From Schizophyllum amplum (lineage: Eukaryota; Basidiomycota; Agaricomycetes; Agaricales; Schizophyllaceae): 64,000 nucleotides of DNA. Below are positions 22,401 through 33,081 of the stretch, in pieces. Location of the stretch: positions 186,001 through 250,000 of the forward strand of contig VDMD01000014.1 in NCBI GenBank assembly GCA_007026445.1, in the 5' to 3' direction. The notes under the pieces are model-generated. The model ran no database searches and was not told the DNA's origin. It saw only the letters and a list, made by a program, of their open reading frames with translations. Within the stretch, counting starts at the first letter, position 1, and the number at the start of each line of letters is the position of its first letter. Made by a program: the position numbers and the translations under genes.

Positions 22401-24042
22401 AGGGTGCTGGTCGGAAGGAGGATGGCGGTGCTGGTCGGAAGGAGGATGGCGGTGCTGGTCGGAAGGAGGATGGCGGTGCTGGTCGGCAGGAGGGCGCTGA
22501 TTGCATTGGTCGCAAGGAGGGTAACGGATGTGCGAGTACCGGTCGACGTAATAGTGGAATGGGTCGTCCGAGGTGGGTTCAGGGAAGGGTAGTATTGTCC
22601 GCCGCCTTCTCCTGCGCGAAGACGAGACTGCACGGGATGCTGCACGGCGCCTATTGTGGCCGCCCTTGTTATCGTCTTCGTCCTCCTCGTTCTCCTCGTT
22701 CTCCTCTCCGTCACTGCCCTCCGTCGTCGTGCCATTATCGAACGTGCTCGGATTCCGGTACGCCATCACGCTATACACATTCCGCATGAATGGCGCCCCA
22801 AGCACGATATCCACAGTCGCCGCCGCCGCCCCGCCCCCCAGATTCGTCGTGCTCTGTATCGCCCCCGTACAGCTCCCCCCGCCGCCCGAGTTCGCCCCGC
22901 TCTCGCCGCGCGTGTCGAGGCTCAGGTCGATCGGGTGCACCGGCACCTCGACCTCCACGCCCGTCGTCGTGTCGGCCATAGTGAACGTCAGATTCAGCGG
23001 CGTGGAGCAGGGGATGTAGAAGAGGCCGTCCGCGCCGGGGCCGACGCCGACGGCGCCGTAGATGGCGTTGGCGACATCGGGGCGGGCGAGGATGAGGGGC
23101 ACGCCGGAGTCGAGGACGGCGCGAAGGGGCGTGGCAAGGAGGGACTGGTCCTTGTCGAGGGCGTTGGAGTGGCCGGCGAGCGTGGAGGGGTGTGCGACGA
23201 TGTCTTTGACGAGGACGTTGAAGAGGAGCGTGCCGGAGAGGGAGGACACGAGGGTGAGGTAGTTGAGGGCGGCGTGGGGGGACTGGTCGAGACGCAGCTG
23301 CGTTGCGGAAGGGTGGGTGCCGATGCCCATGAGTGAGGGGTAGCGGTCACTCCCGGGCCGCTCGAGGAGCAGGGATATGAACGCGCTGGCGGGCGGGTCG
23401 TCGATGGCGAACAGGTTTGTCGTGATCGCCTCGCCATTCGGCGCGTCATCGTCGTCGTCCTCGGCCGGCTCGGGCACTTGCTGCCTGATGATGGAGTTTG
23501 CAGAGAACGCGAGCCCGAGCACGCCGTCGAATCTTCGCGAGAGCGGCTCGTTGTCGACCGTGGTCGCCGCGGAGAGCGCTTGCGCGGGGATCTCGAAGCC
23601 GTCGTCGCCCCCTAGACGCACCGCATCGTACACGATCTCGCCGGCGACGCTGCCTTGAAGGTATGCGATGGAGAAGGGCGTGCCGCCGGAGCCTTGCATG
23701 GAGTCCGACGCGGAGGGATCATAGCGCTCCCCCGCATCCCCGCATGGGTCGCTCTCGCAGTCCGCGCCTGCGACCCAGAGGTCCGAGGAGCCAGTGTCGA
23801 CCTGCACATTCAGAGTCTGCGCGGGCGAGCCCAGCTCGATGGGTATTGCGTACGAACTAGGGCGGGGGTGAGCTGGGTTCACGAAGACAGGAATCCGCGG
23901 CGCACACATCGTATTGGCCGTTCTGAAAGGTCTGCATCTCGATGAGCACGCCGCGCCCATCGCGTTTCTGGCGCTGCCGCCTGTGCACATCGTGGCTTGC
24001 GTCGTGCGCGCCGTCGTCCGTCCTTGGGCGCTTGCCATTCAT
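19496..24042 (-). CDS. Membrane-anchored pepsin-like aspartic protease with repeat-rich linker and long cytosolic tail
   Basis: Six exons (24042-23906, 23856-21929, 21304-21266, 21216-21011, 20951-20717, 20667-19496) join in frame to give 1,238 residues. The A1-family catalytic motifs are DTGSSDLW (~residue 66) and DSGVPLIL in the second lobe. A linker follows with tandem DQHRHPPS-type repeats (~500-590) and RGYDDDDP-type repeats (~600-640). Next come a single hydrophobic segment (FFLVCFGLFALRFFYVRRR, ~705) and a ~520-residue Ser/Pro-rich tail ending in GPHDSA. The topology predicted is an external protease domain with a cytosolic tail. No N-terminal signal peptide is visible, so an upstream exon may have been missed. 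Intron 2 is 624 bp and contains a minisatellite. The paralogue at 26672-28590 shares the protease, membrane segment and intron positions but lacks the repeats and long tail. Confidence 0.82.
21662..21895. repeat. 19-bp minisatellite inside protease intron 2
   Basis: About a dozen units of roughly GAACAGATGAATTCCCCAA (plus strand), with variants carrying GACAGACGAATTTCCCGAG or ACATATGGATTCCCCGAG, are arranged head to tail. They lie inside the 624-bp second intron of the aspartic protease gene. The equivalent intron of the paralogue is 53 bp. Confidence 0.85.
22070..22190. repeat. 24-bp coding tandem repeat (RGYDDDDP)
   Basis: Five near-identical 24-bp units encode RGYDDDDP or RGYDDDQP on the minus strand in the linker of the aspartic protease. 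Because the unit is a multiple of three, copy-number change preserves the frame. Confidence 0.88.
22240..22510. repeat. Coding tandem repeat (DQHRHPPS type)
   Basis: Imperfect 24-bp and shorter in-frame units encode His/Pro-rich peptides (DQHRHPPS, EQHRHPPSD, DHHPPSD) on the minus strand. The segment is directly upstream, in protein order, of the acidic RGYDDDDP array. Confidence 0.82.
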
Positions 24043-24451
24043 GGTCAGGCTCTTGCGCTCGTCGTTATGCACTCATATAGGAGCCGCTTCGTACGAGCTG
24101 GTGATCAGACACAAACGCGTTGGTTTGGGAGGATGGAAGTAAGAGACAACCGCTGTCGTCGTCGTCGTCTGACCATTTGGCCTAGACTTGGTGATCATCG
24201 CCACGACGGTCACGAAAGGCCGGGCGCTCAATTGAATCTGCAATCTATCATCAAGAAACACTCCGCCGATCCTGATTGGACAGTGGCTACCAGCCTACCT
24301 TGGATCGAAACACGTTGCAGAAAGTCCTGGAAATGCTTGAACAGACATAGTCATCTGCCTGCGAATGAGAACAGGGCAGCGCAATTTGACTGGGGGTTAC
24401 ATCGCAGTAGCCTCTGTGAGGGCAAAAAGAATGTCGTCAACATCATGGACG

Positions 24452-24538
24452 AGCCCACCGCGGGGGTCGAACCCGCAGCCTTCAGATTCTACATTAGCCG
24501 TAAAAGTCTGACGCTCTAGCCGATTGAGCTAGGCGGGC
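24452..24538 (-). tRNA. tRNA-Lys(UUU) with 13-nt intron, inverted copy
   Basis: The mature sequence is the same as the tRNA at 19022-19108 but on the opposite strand. The intron differs at two positions. Anticodon TTT, acceptor stem and T-arm are intact, so both genes look functional. They flank the aspartic protease gene in inverted orientation. Confidence 0.93.
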
Positions 24539-24705
24539 TTACCTGCCATCATTTTATAGCATTTGTGTCCGCAGTTTTTCTTCAAATGGTTACAGGAAAA
24601 CGCCCTCCACACCTGAGCTCTATCACTATAAGTACAAGAACCAAGAACCAAGACTTCTACGTTCATATGACTCTTCCGCTGCCATTGCGCGTAGCTTGCG
24701 TATGC
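24539..24705. other. Short spacer; with 24043-24451, no gene seen
   Basis: The stretches on either side of the tRNA (24043-24451 and 24539-24705) contain no recognisable gene. The first may hold the promoter or a missed first exon of the aspartic protease. Confidence 0.3.
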
Positions 24706-26177
24706 TCACTCCTGGATCACTCCTCGGATCCCTGAATGGAGGTCAGCTACAGTAACGAGCACACGAGCGGAAATGCTCGACGTACACATATCCTCCTTCA
24801 GGTAGTCTCTGAACTTCAAAATATCGCGCGCCTGGCATTCCGTCATGTACCCCTGGATGATCTCTTTCGTTCTCGAGGTGCGGAATGTCCGCGGCTCCAT
24901 GCGCGTCGCTAACACGACGGTGAACCTCTGTAGTGGTGGATGTTTGGTGGTATCCCCATGGGCGACCAGTGAGTCAATCGCGCGCCAGCTGGCTGCCGCA
25001 GCGGTCGTAGACAAGGCCAGTTCGTTCGCCGTGTACGTGTAAGGCGGTAGCTCCCAGGCAAGGACGAGCGCGGCGCGGCGTAAGCTGGGCCCGAACATTC
25101 GTAGTACGGTAGAGACCAGCTCGACGTGCCAGAACGCCGAAGGCGCGTACACAGTGAGCATATTTGCGTTCATACACACGACGAGATCCTTGAGGCAGAC
25201 GGTTCGGACGACACTGTGAGCGGGAAGAGGACCCATGGCGAGCAGATCTGTAATTGGGTTGAGAGTGGGTGGAACGAAGACGGATCAGACATACCAGTCA
25301 CGCCCTGGGGGTTGAGCGGCAGCTCGAGGTAGTCCAGTTGTACGCCTGGGGTGGATATATAGCGATGAAGAGATTGGTAGCTGTCACGCTCAAGGATGCC
25401 GAAGAGCTCGAGCGAGCGAAGCGTATGCGTGTCCGCGGCCTGCAACCAGGTCTCCCATCCAGCGAAAGACGTCACCTTGAGTCTGTGCAGGTGAGGAGGT
25501 GGCGCCAGGCATTCACATCCAGTAGGGTCGTGCACACTGAGACAGTCCGTTGCCAGAATGCGCAGGTTAGACAGTTGTGCTACGAAGGCGGTCAACGCGC
25601 ATAGGTTGGGGAATATGACGTCGCGATGCATTGTCAGGCTAGTAATCTGGGCCGAGAAGGGCGGATAGGACCACAGATAGCCCCAGGTCTCGGTTTCCAG
25701 TTCTTGTGAGAGCGCTTCGAGCTCGATAGTGGTCACGCCTGTGAGCTCATCGACGCGCTCAGCAAGTGTCTTGAGCCAAGTGACACTGTTGACCAAGGCA
25801 ATTCGTTGTATGTCACCGCTTATCGCGAGGGTTTGGACGAGTGGGAGGAAGCCGCAGGTGCGGGCAGGCTGCTCAAAGAACCGAAGTGCGCTCTTCCAGC
25901 CGGGTGGCGCGACGGGGAGGCGGCGGAAGAGGTGAACGCGAGCAGACTGGGACCAAGCGCGGCATACGAGGCTACAAGCACGCACTACGCGCGGGTTTCC
26001 GGTGGCATACTTGATGATCAGGTCGCACAATTCTTGGGGAAGAAGGGGAGCGGTTTGATTAATCCTCGTCCGCTGTGGCGTGGTCAGTTGAAGGTTGGCA
26101 GGATGGAGCTGAGTACGCACCATGCGAGTCTTGCGCTTTGCGGGAGACGCCATAGGAGCATCCTGATGGTGATCCAT
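24706..26177 (-). CDS. F-box protein, two exons
   Basis: Exons 26177-25295 and 25247-24706, separated by a 47-bp intron (GTATGT...TTACAG), give 474 residues in frame. I chose the ATG at 26177 (MDHHQDAPMASPAKRK); longer versions lack an ATG. The N-terminus is basic. It is followed by an F-box-like segment, LLPQELCDLIIKYATG...VVRACSLVCRAWSQSARVHLF (~residues 45-90), and then Leu-rich segments (HLHRLKVTSFAGWETWL, LRSLELFGIL, VQLDYLELPLNP). This is a common agaricomycete design in which the C-terminal half presumably recognises a target for SCF-dependent ubiquitylation. It is divergent to the second aspartic protease gene. Confidence 0.8.
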
Positions 26178-26671
26178 GATGGTGGATGAAGACAAGGTGG
26201 GTGGCACAAGTCCCCCGGCCTATTTATGCGTGACATTTGAGAACAAAGACCAGGGGTGACGTGACGCGGGGAATGATCATTCATGATTCGGCTCCGTGCT
26301 ATGACCGGAGATCGGACCGATGGAGCGCAAGAATTTCCAACATTTGACGGTTGCACACAACCCCGCATCTCGGGTTCTGAAGATCATATCCTCGCGACGG
26401 TCGAGGATTCCTGCTCGCCTTTCCCATCTCATCTCCTTCGAACCCAGTACGTTTCCGCTGCTGCTATACAGCTCTTGGCGCTAACCGCTACCCAATAGGG
26501 AGGTTGAAGCTTGCAGCTGCATCAGAATCGCCCTTCTTTCTTTCTCTCGTGCTTTCATTGTTCTCAGTCTTTACTCGTCCCAGACCTTTCCTACAACACA
26601 TGCAGCATTGACCTGCGTGCTATACCATTCATCCCACCCTTTATCCTGCTCGGTCCAGGACAGTCACGAAC
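26178..26671. other. Divergent intergenic region
   Basis: This is a 494-bp spacer between the divergently transcribed F-box gene and the second aspartic protease gene. There is no clear repeat. It could contain a missed signal-peptide exon of the protease, but I could not find one with an ATG. Confidence 0.3.
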
Positions 26672-28590
26672 ATGAACATGGCACGCGCAGACGGCGGCAA
26701 CGCCTACCTCATCGAAATGAGCGCTCTGCAGAACGGCGACTACGACATGTGAGTCCCCGTGCGCGATCTCCTCCTCCCCCCTCGCTCATCTTTCCCCAGG
26801 TCGTACATGGTCCCCCTCCAGATCGGCACCCCGCCGCAGTCGGTCTACGTCCAGGTTGACACCGGCTCCTCCGACCTCTGGATCGCGTCCCCCTCCTGCT
26901 CCACATCCGCGTGCGGCGCCTCTGGCCACACCTACGACCCCTCCTCCTCCTCCTCTGCCCAGACCACCGACGCGGACTTCTCCATCACCTACCTCCAGGG
27001 CCAAGTCTCCGGCGACATCGTCAATGATGTCGTGCGCCTCGGCCCCACTTCTGTCACCGCCCAGTCGCTCGCGGCAGCATCCAACGTCACCAACGAGCCC
27101 CTTGACGACAAGTTCAATGGCGTGCTGGGGCTCGCGCTCCCGGCGAACTCGCTGATCAAGGCGGACGGCGGTGGCGACGCCATCACTGCGGGGCTCTTCG
27201 GCGCTGATGGTGCACCGGGGGACCCGTTCGTCGGGCTCCTGATGGAGCGCCCGGGCAGCGACCGCTACCCGTCTCTCATGGGGCTCGGCATGCACCCCTC
27301 GGCGGACCAGCTGCGCCTGTCGGGCGGCGGCGCCGTCGAGGACGCGGTGACCTATCTGGGCCTCTCAGCGGACGAGGCGGGCGAGCTGCTCTTCAAGGTG
27401 CAGCTCGCCGGCATCGAGGCGCACCCGTCGACGCTGGACACGGCGTCCGAGAACACGCTCGACAAGGACGTGTCCCTGCTCGGCGCGCCGCTGCGCGCGG
27501 TCTTCGACTCCGGCGTCCCCCTCATCCTCACCACGTCCACGATTGCGAACGCGGTGTACGGGAGCATCGGCGTCGGCCCTGGCAGCGACGGCATCTACTA
27601 CCTCCCGTGCTCGACCCCGCTCAACCTCACCTTCACGCTCGCCGAGTCCGGGTCGAACGACTCGCCGCGCATCGACGTCCCTATCCATCCCAGCGATCTC
27701 GTCCTGCAGGCCGGCGGCGGCGGACAGGGCGCGGGCACCGGATCGTGCACGGGCGCCATTCAGGCCGTCGCCGACCTCGACAGCTCCTCCGCGAACGGCG
27801 CAGGCGTCGACATCGTCCTCGGCACGCCCTTCATGCGCAACGTCTACAGCGTCTTCGCGTACGAGAACCCCGACGCCTGGCACGGCAAGCGCAGGCGCAG
27901 AGAAGAGGGATCCGCGAGAGCCCTCTCGGACTGGCGGCGAGAGGGTGGCGGCGATGCGCGCCTCTCGGACTGGCGACGAGACAAGCACGATGATCACGTG
28001 CCACGTCTGCGCCGCCGCAGGCGTCGGGCTGACCGTGATGTGCCCTCGTCCCCTCGGTCTTCGCGCAAATCCGCTCGCTCCTCCAGGGCAACCTCCGACA
28101 CGCCGTTCCTCGGCATAGTTCCGCTGACCGACCCTACATGGGCGGCGCGCGAGTTTGAGGTCGTGAACGTCCGCGGGCTGTCGTATCCGGACCCCGACGC
28201 GGTCGATGCTGGCGACGTGGATGCTTCGGGAGCGACGACCGGAAGCAGCGGCGGCTTAGCGCTGGGCGTGAAGATCTTCCTGGGCATTCTCGGTGAGCTA
28301 TGGGCGACGCTGGAAAGTAGGATATTGCTAAACTTGCAATTGTAGGCTTCTTCATCCTCTGCGGGCTACTCTTCGCTGCCCGGTTCTTCTATATACGTCG
28401 GAAAGCGCAGAACGCCACGCCGGAGGAGAAGGCTGCGGCAGAGGCCAAGCAGACAGGTGTGTGGTATGCGGTGGATGCTCGACAGCTAGCTGACACTTAC
28501 CTAGAAACCACTGCGAGCTGGCGCTCGTCTGCGGAGCTTGTCAAGGACAAGTCGCAGTTCCAGGACATCAACGGCGTCAAGCTGGACTGA
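26672..28590 (+). CDS. Membrane-anchored pepsin-like aspartic protease, short paralogue
   Basis: Exons 26672-26748, 26800-28292 and 28346-28590 (introns 51 and 53 bp) give 604 residues in frame. A1-family motifs are DTGSSDLW (D ~residue 46) and FDSGVPLIL (D ~262), and the fold-typical FNGVLGLALPANS is present. The C-terminal part has a basic, Arg-rich linker, then a single hydrophobic segment after GVKIFLGILGFFILCGLLFAARFF (described here in pieces around residues 513-535) and a ~70-residue tail. The protein should be a type I membrane protease acting outside the cytosol. No signal peptide is visible at the chosen ATG, so an additional 5' exon is possible. Both intron positions are shared with the 19496-24042 gene, showing common ancestry. 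Confidence 0.85.
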
Positions 28591-29261
28591 TCGCGGCTAT
28601 CGACTACGAGCATGGGCTATGGCGCTGATGGACGCTCTCCTACCTATCGTCGAGTACCGGCTCGTTATATACCGCGCCCCCCTGTGCCCTCATGGACATA
28701 CGATGGCCTGCGTTGAGCGTCGCCCTACCTTCTGCACGACTATATCGCCTGCTGTATTCAGTAAGTACCTGGCCTGAACGTTATACAGTACTCGAGAACT
28801 ACATGGACTCAACACTTCTCGCTGTGGCGATGTTCAGGACAAGGGCGACCGCACCTAAGGCGCGGATATGAGTCCTTTGAATGAGTGCCCCCCCCCCCAA
28901 CGGCCTGCTTTCATACAAAATTCGGAAGCAAGCCCAAGCAGAGTTGACGTTGACAATGAAAGCCCAGATACCGGGCACACATCGCGTGACGAAGCACCAT
29001 CACCGCCTGTGACGCATATCCCGATGGCGCTGGAGAATGCCCTCGGCAAACGCCGCCATCCATCCTCCCTTCGGGAAACGCTCACTGAAGTGGCTACTCG
29101 ATGGCGCCTGGGATCCAGATGATTCATGTAATATCGGATGTAGCACATTCGTCATATCCGACGACCCACTTTCCCCTCTCATAAAAGCGCAACCCCACCA
29201 GCACTTTCCTTCCAAGACTCCGTCTGAACAGAGTGAATCTCCAGCGACCTTTTGATCAGCC
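28591..29261. other. Intergenic region with duplicated promoter block and C11 tract
   Basis: There is no gene. A run of 11 C lies at 28888-28898. Bases 29019-29090, about 170 bp before the dehydrogenase ATG, are repeated in inverted orientation at 36812-36892. This shows that the promoter region was part of an inverted duplication. Confidence 0.5.
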
Positions 29262-31462
29262 ATGGCTACTCCGAGTATTCCCGCTGAGGAGATGTTATTT
29301 CCCCGTGGCGAGGTGAGTCCACCTTTCATCGGAAAGCGTACAGGGCAGTCCTCATCCTCCATAGAGATATGATATCTCAATCATTCCCGACCTTACTGAC
29401 AAGGTCACCCTCGTCACCGGCGCCAAGTATGTGTATCCGTGCTATTGCCAAAACCTCGCACTTATCAACATCGTTCCAGCTCGCCAGGGAGCATTGGCTA
29501 CCATGTCGCGCAGCACCTGGCCTCCAAGGGAGCCAAGGTCTACATTGGCGCTCGCGCCGCGGCAAAGGCCAACAGTGCTATAGCACAAATGCTGCAGGAC
29601 AATCCTACGCTCGAACCCAACCAGCTTGCACCATTCATCGCGGATCTCGGCGATCTGAAGCAGGTTGCCGGTGCAGCCGATGAGCTCTTGAAAAAAGAGA
29701 GTCGCCTGGATATACTTGTCAACAACGCAGCGCTGTGAGTGAGCCTCATTTTCCGGCGATACCGTGCTCTGATGTATATATCGTAGACTCGCTCGTCCGC
29801 TAGACAAGAACGACTACGGTATATCCGTGTCGATGACGACGAAGTAGGCGTCTCTGTGCAAATTCGTGCCGAGGTCTCATCTTGCCCACAGTCATCTCGG
29901 ACCCTTCCTCCTCACAACAAAGCTTTTGCCGCTGCTCAAGGACGCCGCGGAGCAAAGTGCAGAAGTTCCGCGAGTCGTCTTCGTCAGTTTTGTCGTCTCG
30001 TCGTTGCTGGTATGCGATGCGCTAATGCTCTTGACCTAGGTTGCCGCTGGGTCCATCAAGTGGCTGCCACCTACAGTCCGCTTCCGGTCTGTCGACGATC
30101 TTAACGCGGACATGGGCGGGCCGGATGGCTTCATGCCCAACTTCACCCGTTACTGTACTCCCCGCCACGGAAAAAAGTTGCCATTCCGGGCTGAGATGAT
30201 CATGCCCCCATGCGGCTGTACTTCACACGTCTGGTAATAAAAGTGGATGTATATGAGCTACACCCTCTTAGCTATCTGCATATGCAAGATCATTGTGTCG
30301 GACGACAGAAATCGGCGTGAATTATGGGAGACAAACACAGGTCACGTGGCCCATTGATTCAAGGCAGATTTATCAATTCACTGAGCCAAGCTTCCCCACG
30401 TAAGTGTATGCAGAAGATACAGGGGATCTCTCTGAGCATGCTGCGCCCTTCCATGGCCGCTGTCTAGGCATTGCTGCGAAATATCTACAGCGAGATTCAA
30501 TGATGCCTTTTTGGGCTTCACAGCCGCTGCACTACGATCACGGCTAGGATGGCCGTACTATGCTAAACCTCGAGTGGGGGGGAGGAATATCATGCAAAGA
30601 AACAGGGATGGGGCTCTCTACAGGAGCGACATTTTCATGATGACCTCTTGCCGCGCTAACTTATTTCACCCCTGACGGCATAAGATTTCCCTATTTCTCG
30701 TTGGAGAAAATTCCAAAAATTTCCAGACATCTATAGTCAAACGAGATGCATCTAAGGTCTGGATTGTGCGTGGCTGCGAAGGTCATTGTAGCCGTACAGT
30801 AGCAGCGCCAGGCAATCAACGAGCCGTGGGAGAAATTCACGATGTTGATTTTGATTGCATCGCGCAGCGAGCAGCACGCTTTGCTCCGGCTCAGTCAACT
30901 GTGCTTTGGGCAGGTAAGATATCACTATACATATACGTGATTGACCAAAGTGCAGACTCCCTCAAGGCGCGATGCAGCGTCGTGAAGAAACGAGGACCGG
31001 ATCTTCGGGCCGACCGGCAACTTTTTTCCGTGGCGGGGAGTATGTCCTTACCGCATCTTCTTTCGTCTTCTTCTCATCCCCTGGCCTTCGGAGATCTATT
31101 GGAAAACTCACTTTGCCTCAGCTCTCAGCAAACTCGCCAACGTCCTCACCGCGAAGGAGCTGCAACGCCGGGCACCCTTCCTCACTGCACTGGCTGTGCA
31201 CCCGGGCGAGGTTGTCACTACTGGGACGCGCGTCATGATGGAGGTCTCGGGCGGCGCTCCCGCGCTCGCAATGAATGTCAAAGACGGCGCGCTGACACCG
31301 CTCTACGCTGCCGCGGCCCCCGAGGCGGGAAAGCTTGGCGGCGCATTTATCTTTCCGTACAAGGAGGTCGCCCCCGAAGAGGGACTTCCGGCTGATGCGG
31401 CGCTGGCCATGGAACTGTGGGAAACCAGTGAGAAGGTCGTTGCAGAGGTTCTCGCGTCATGA
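29262..31462 (+). CDS. Short-chain dehydrogenase/reductase, seven exons with one 967-bp intron
   Basis: The exons are 29262-29312, 29365-29426, 29480-29734, 29787-29843, 29892-29982, 30040-30154 and 31122-31462; together they give 323 residues in frame. The cofactor-binding motif is VTGANSPGSIGYHVA, followed by DILVNNAAL (the NNAG-type motif), NHLGPFLLT, the catalytic Ser region VVFVAAGSIKWL, and TRYSLSKLANVL with the YxxxK pair split by the last intron. The protein should be an NAD(P)-dependent oxidoreductase of the classical/WW-oxidoreductase-like group; its substrate is unknown. The last intron is about 18 times longer than its neighbours, so it probably contains an insertion, but I recognise no element ends. 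A decayed inverted copy lies at 35055-36596. Confidence 0.85.
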
Positions 31463-32379
31463 GCCTTGGTGACCATAACAGGCTTCGAAAACACTGACTC
31501 TTTGGACTATGCGCGAATAGTCTGTATTACCAGGTCTGTACTACAATATCGTAAGCTTCATCTGAAGCGCTCTTCGATATCTTGCGACCTTCGACGGCCT
31601 ACTTTCTCTGCGAGCCTCAAGACCTTAGAGAGAAGAGGTGCCGCTGGAAAGGTCCGTCTTCCCGTTAATGCCAGCCGTAGCTGTACGGAGACGGCGAATG
31701 GCGCATTACATCGACAACACAACTAGTAACATAGATTTGCGGCACGACCGCGGAGTGCTCGCGGGGAAACCTGCCATGCAGGCGTGAGCAATGTCAGAAA
31801 ACCGGCTGTGATTGAACCTGGATTGAACGAGACTGCACGCTTGCGGCAAATGCCGGCGGCCACAGCGTCATCAATGTGTGGCGCGCGTCGTCGCGCGACG
31901 TCCGAACTTCAGGCTTCCACCCCGCGTTCAAGAGTCTGCCTACATATTGATAAAGCTCTGAACTGAAAGCTATAGACATAGTGTACCCATTGCCGCTTCA
32001 AGCGTCCGAAAGGATGAGAAACTGGGTGTCCTGCGGACGCGCCATTTTACGCGGGAGAATTCTCAGATCTCAAGCAAAACCCTTCAAACTTCGTAGGAGT
32101 GTCCGATGATCCCATTAGATCAGACTGTCCCTTTACACTACAGCAAGATGCTTGTAATCAGAGGCGCTGTGCGCCGGACAAAATCTGAGCAGGTGAAAAC
32201 CCATTTGCACAGCCACCGTTTGCGAAGGGGCCCTAAACGGACTCACGTGAATAGCACATTGCTCACGCCCTCCCCCTGCCGAGGAACGAGGCAGGTCGGG
32301 CGCGAGCAATCAACCGACAGTACACCCATCCACAGAATCACACCCGAGCCCTGCGTCGCCTCATCTCCTGCTTACTCGA
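31463..32379. other. Intergenic region
   Basis: No gene, tRNA or clear repeat is seen in this stretch. It borders the minisatellite cluster starting near 32380. Confidence 0.35.
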
Positions 32380-32384
32380 TGGCC

Positions 32385-32505
32385 GTAGCCGCCCACAATG
32401 ATGGTAGCAGCTGCCCACAATAATGATGGTATAGCTGCCCAGTCATGATACATAGTACATAGCTGCCCAGTCATGATGCATAACTACCCAGTCATGATGA
32501 TAGCG
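32385..32505. repeat. Degenerate minisatellite (GCTGCCCAGTCATGATG type)
   Basis: Several diverged copies of a ~25-bp unit containing TAGCTGCCCAGTCATGATNCATA and related TAGC(AG)CTGCCCACAATNATGATGGTA are arranged head to tail. Confidence 0.65.
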
Positions 32506-32567
32506 CTAGCCACCGCCACACTGGGTAGTACTTGGTGGGCCCTACATCCGGGGGCCTACAACGATGG

Positions 32568-32690
32568 TAGGCCACAATTATACTTGGGTGACTACGGCCA
32601 CAATTATACTTGGGTGATTACGGCCACAATTATACTTGAGTGATTACAGCCACGAGTTGTGTGATTACGGCCACAATGGTATTAGTTCCG
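32568..32690. repeat. 26-bp minisatellite
   Basis: Three to four units of GGCCACAATTATACTTGGGTGATTAC with small changes are followed by a degraded copy. Confidence 0.85.
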
Positions 32691-32744
32691 CGAGGCCCAT
32701 GCAGGTATATATAAAGAAACACAGATATGCCACACCTAGTCTGT

Positions 32745-32828
32745 TCGTGCACCCTAGTACTTACATAGGTACACCCAGTACCGAGGTGCACCCAGTACTT
32801 AGGTGCACCTAGTACTTGGGTGCACGAT
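32745..32828. repeat. 17-bp minisatellite (GTGCACCCAGTACTTAG)
   Basis: Four or five variants of GTGCACCCAGTACTTAG, including GGTGCACCTAGTACTTGG, are arranged in tandem. The motif contains the palindrome GTGCAC. Confidence 0.8.
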
Positions 32829-32837
32829 CCATAGCCC

Positions 32838-33030
32838 AACCCTCGACACGCTCAACCCCTCGACACGCTCAACCCCTCGACACTGCCGAACCATCGCCCC
32901 CGCTCCATACATATATCCGCGCCTGAAAACGCAGGACTCGCAGGACGCGTGCACCCACCCGCAGGACTCGTGCACCCACCCGCAGGACGCGTGTCCACCC
33001 GGATGACGCGCAGGGCACCCCCATGATGCG
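32838..33030. repeat. Two adjacent short-unit arrays
   Basis: CTCGACACGCTCAACCC repeats occupy about 32838-32882. After a short spacer, CCGCAGGACTCGTGCACCCAC repeats and a variant with GATGATGCGCAGGGCACCC run to about 33030, just downstream of the glycosyltransferase stop codon. Confidence 0.75.
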
Positions 33031-33081
33031 CAGGGCCCAGACGTCTCTGCTTACCGTCATTCCCGCTCACCACCGCTTCTC

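Noticed and set aside
21828..22592. 254-codon plus-strand frame over the protease linker
   Set aside because: It is made of the complement of the coding tandem repeats (Val/Gly/Arg runs), and no promoter, splice or domain evidence supports it.
32385..33030. CRISPR-like array
   Set aside because: The units are directly adjacent without unique spacers, they change sequence from array to array, and the genome is eukaryotic.
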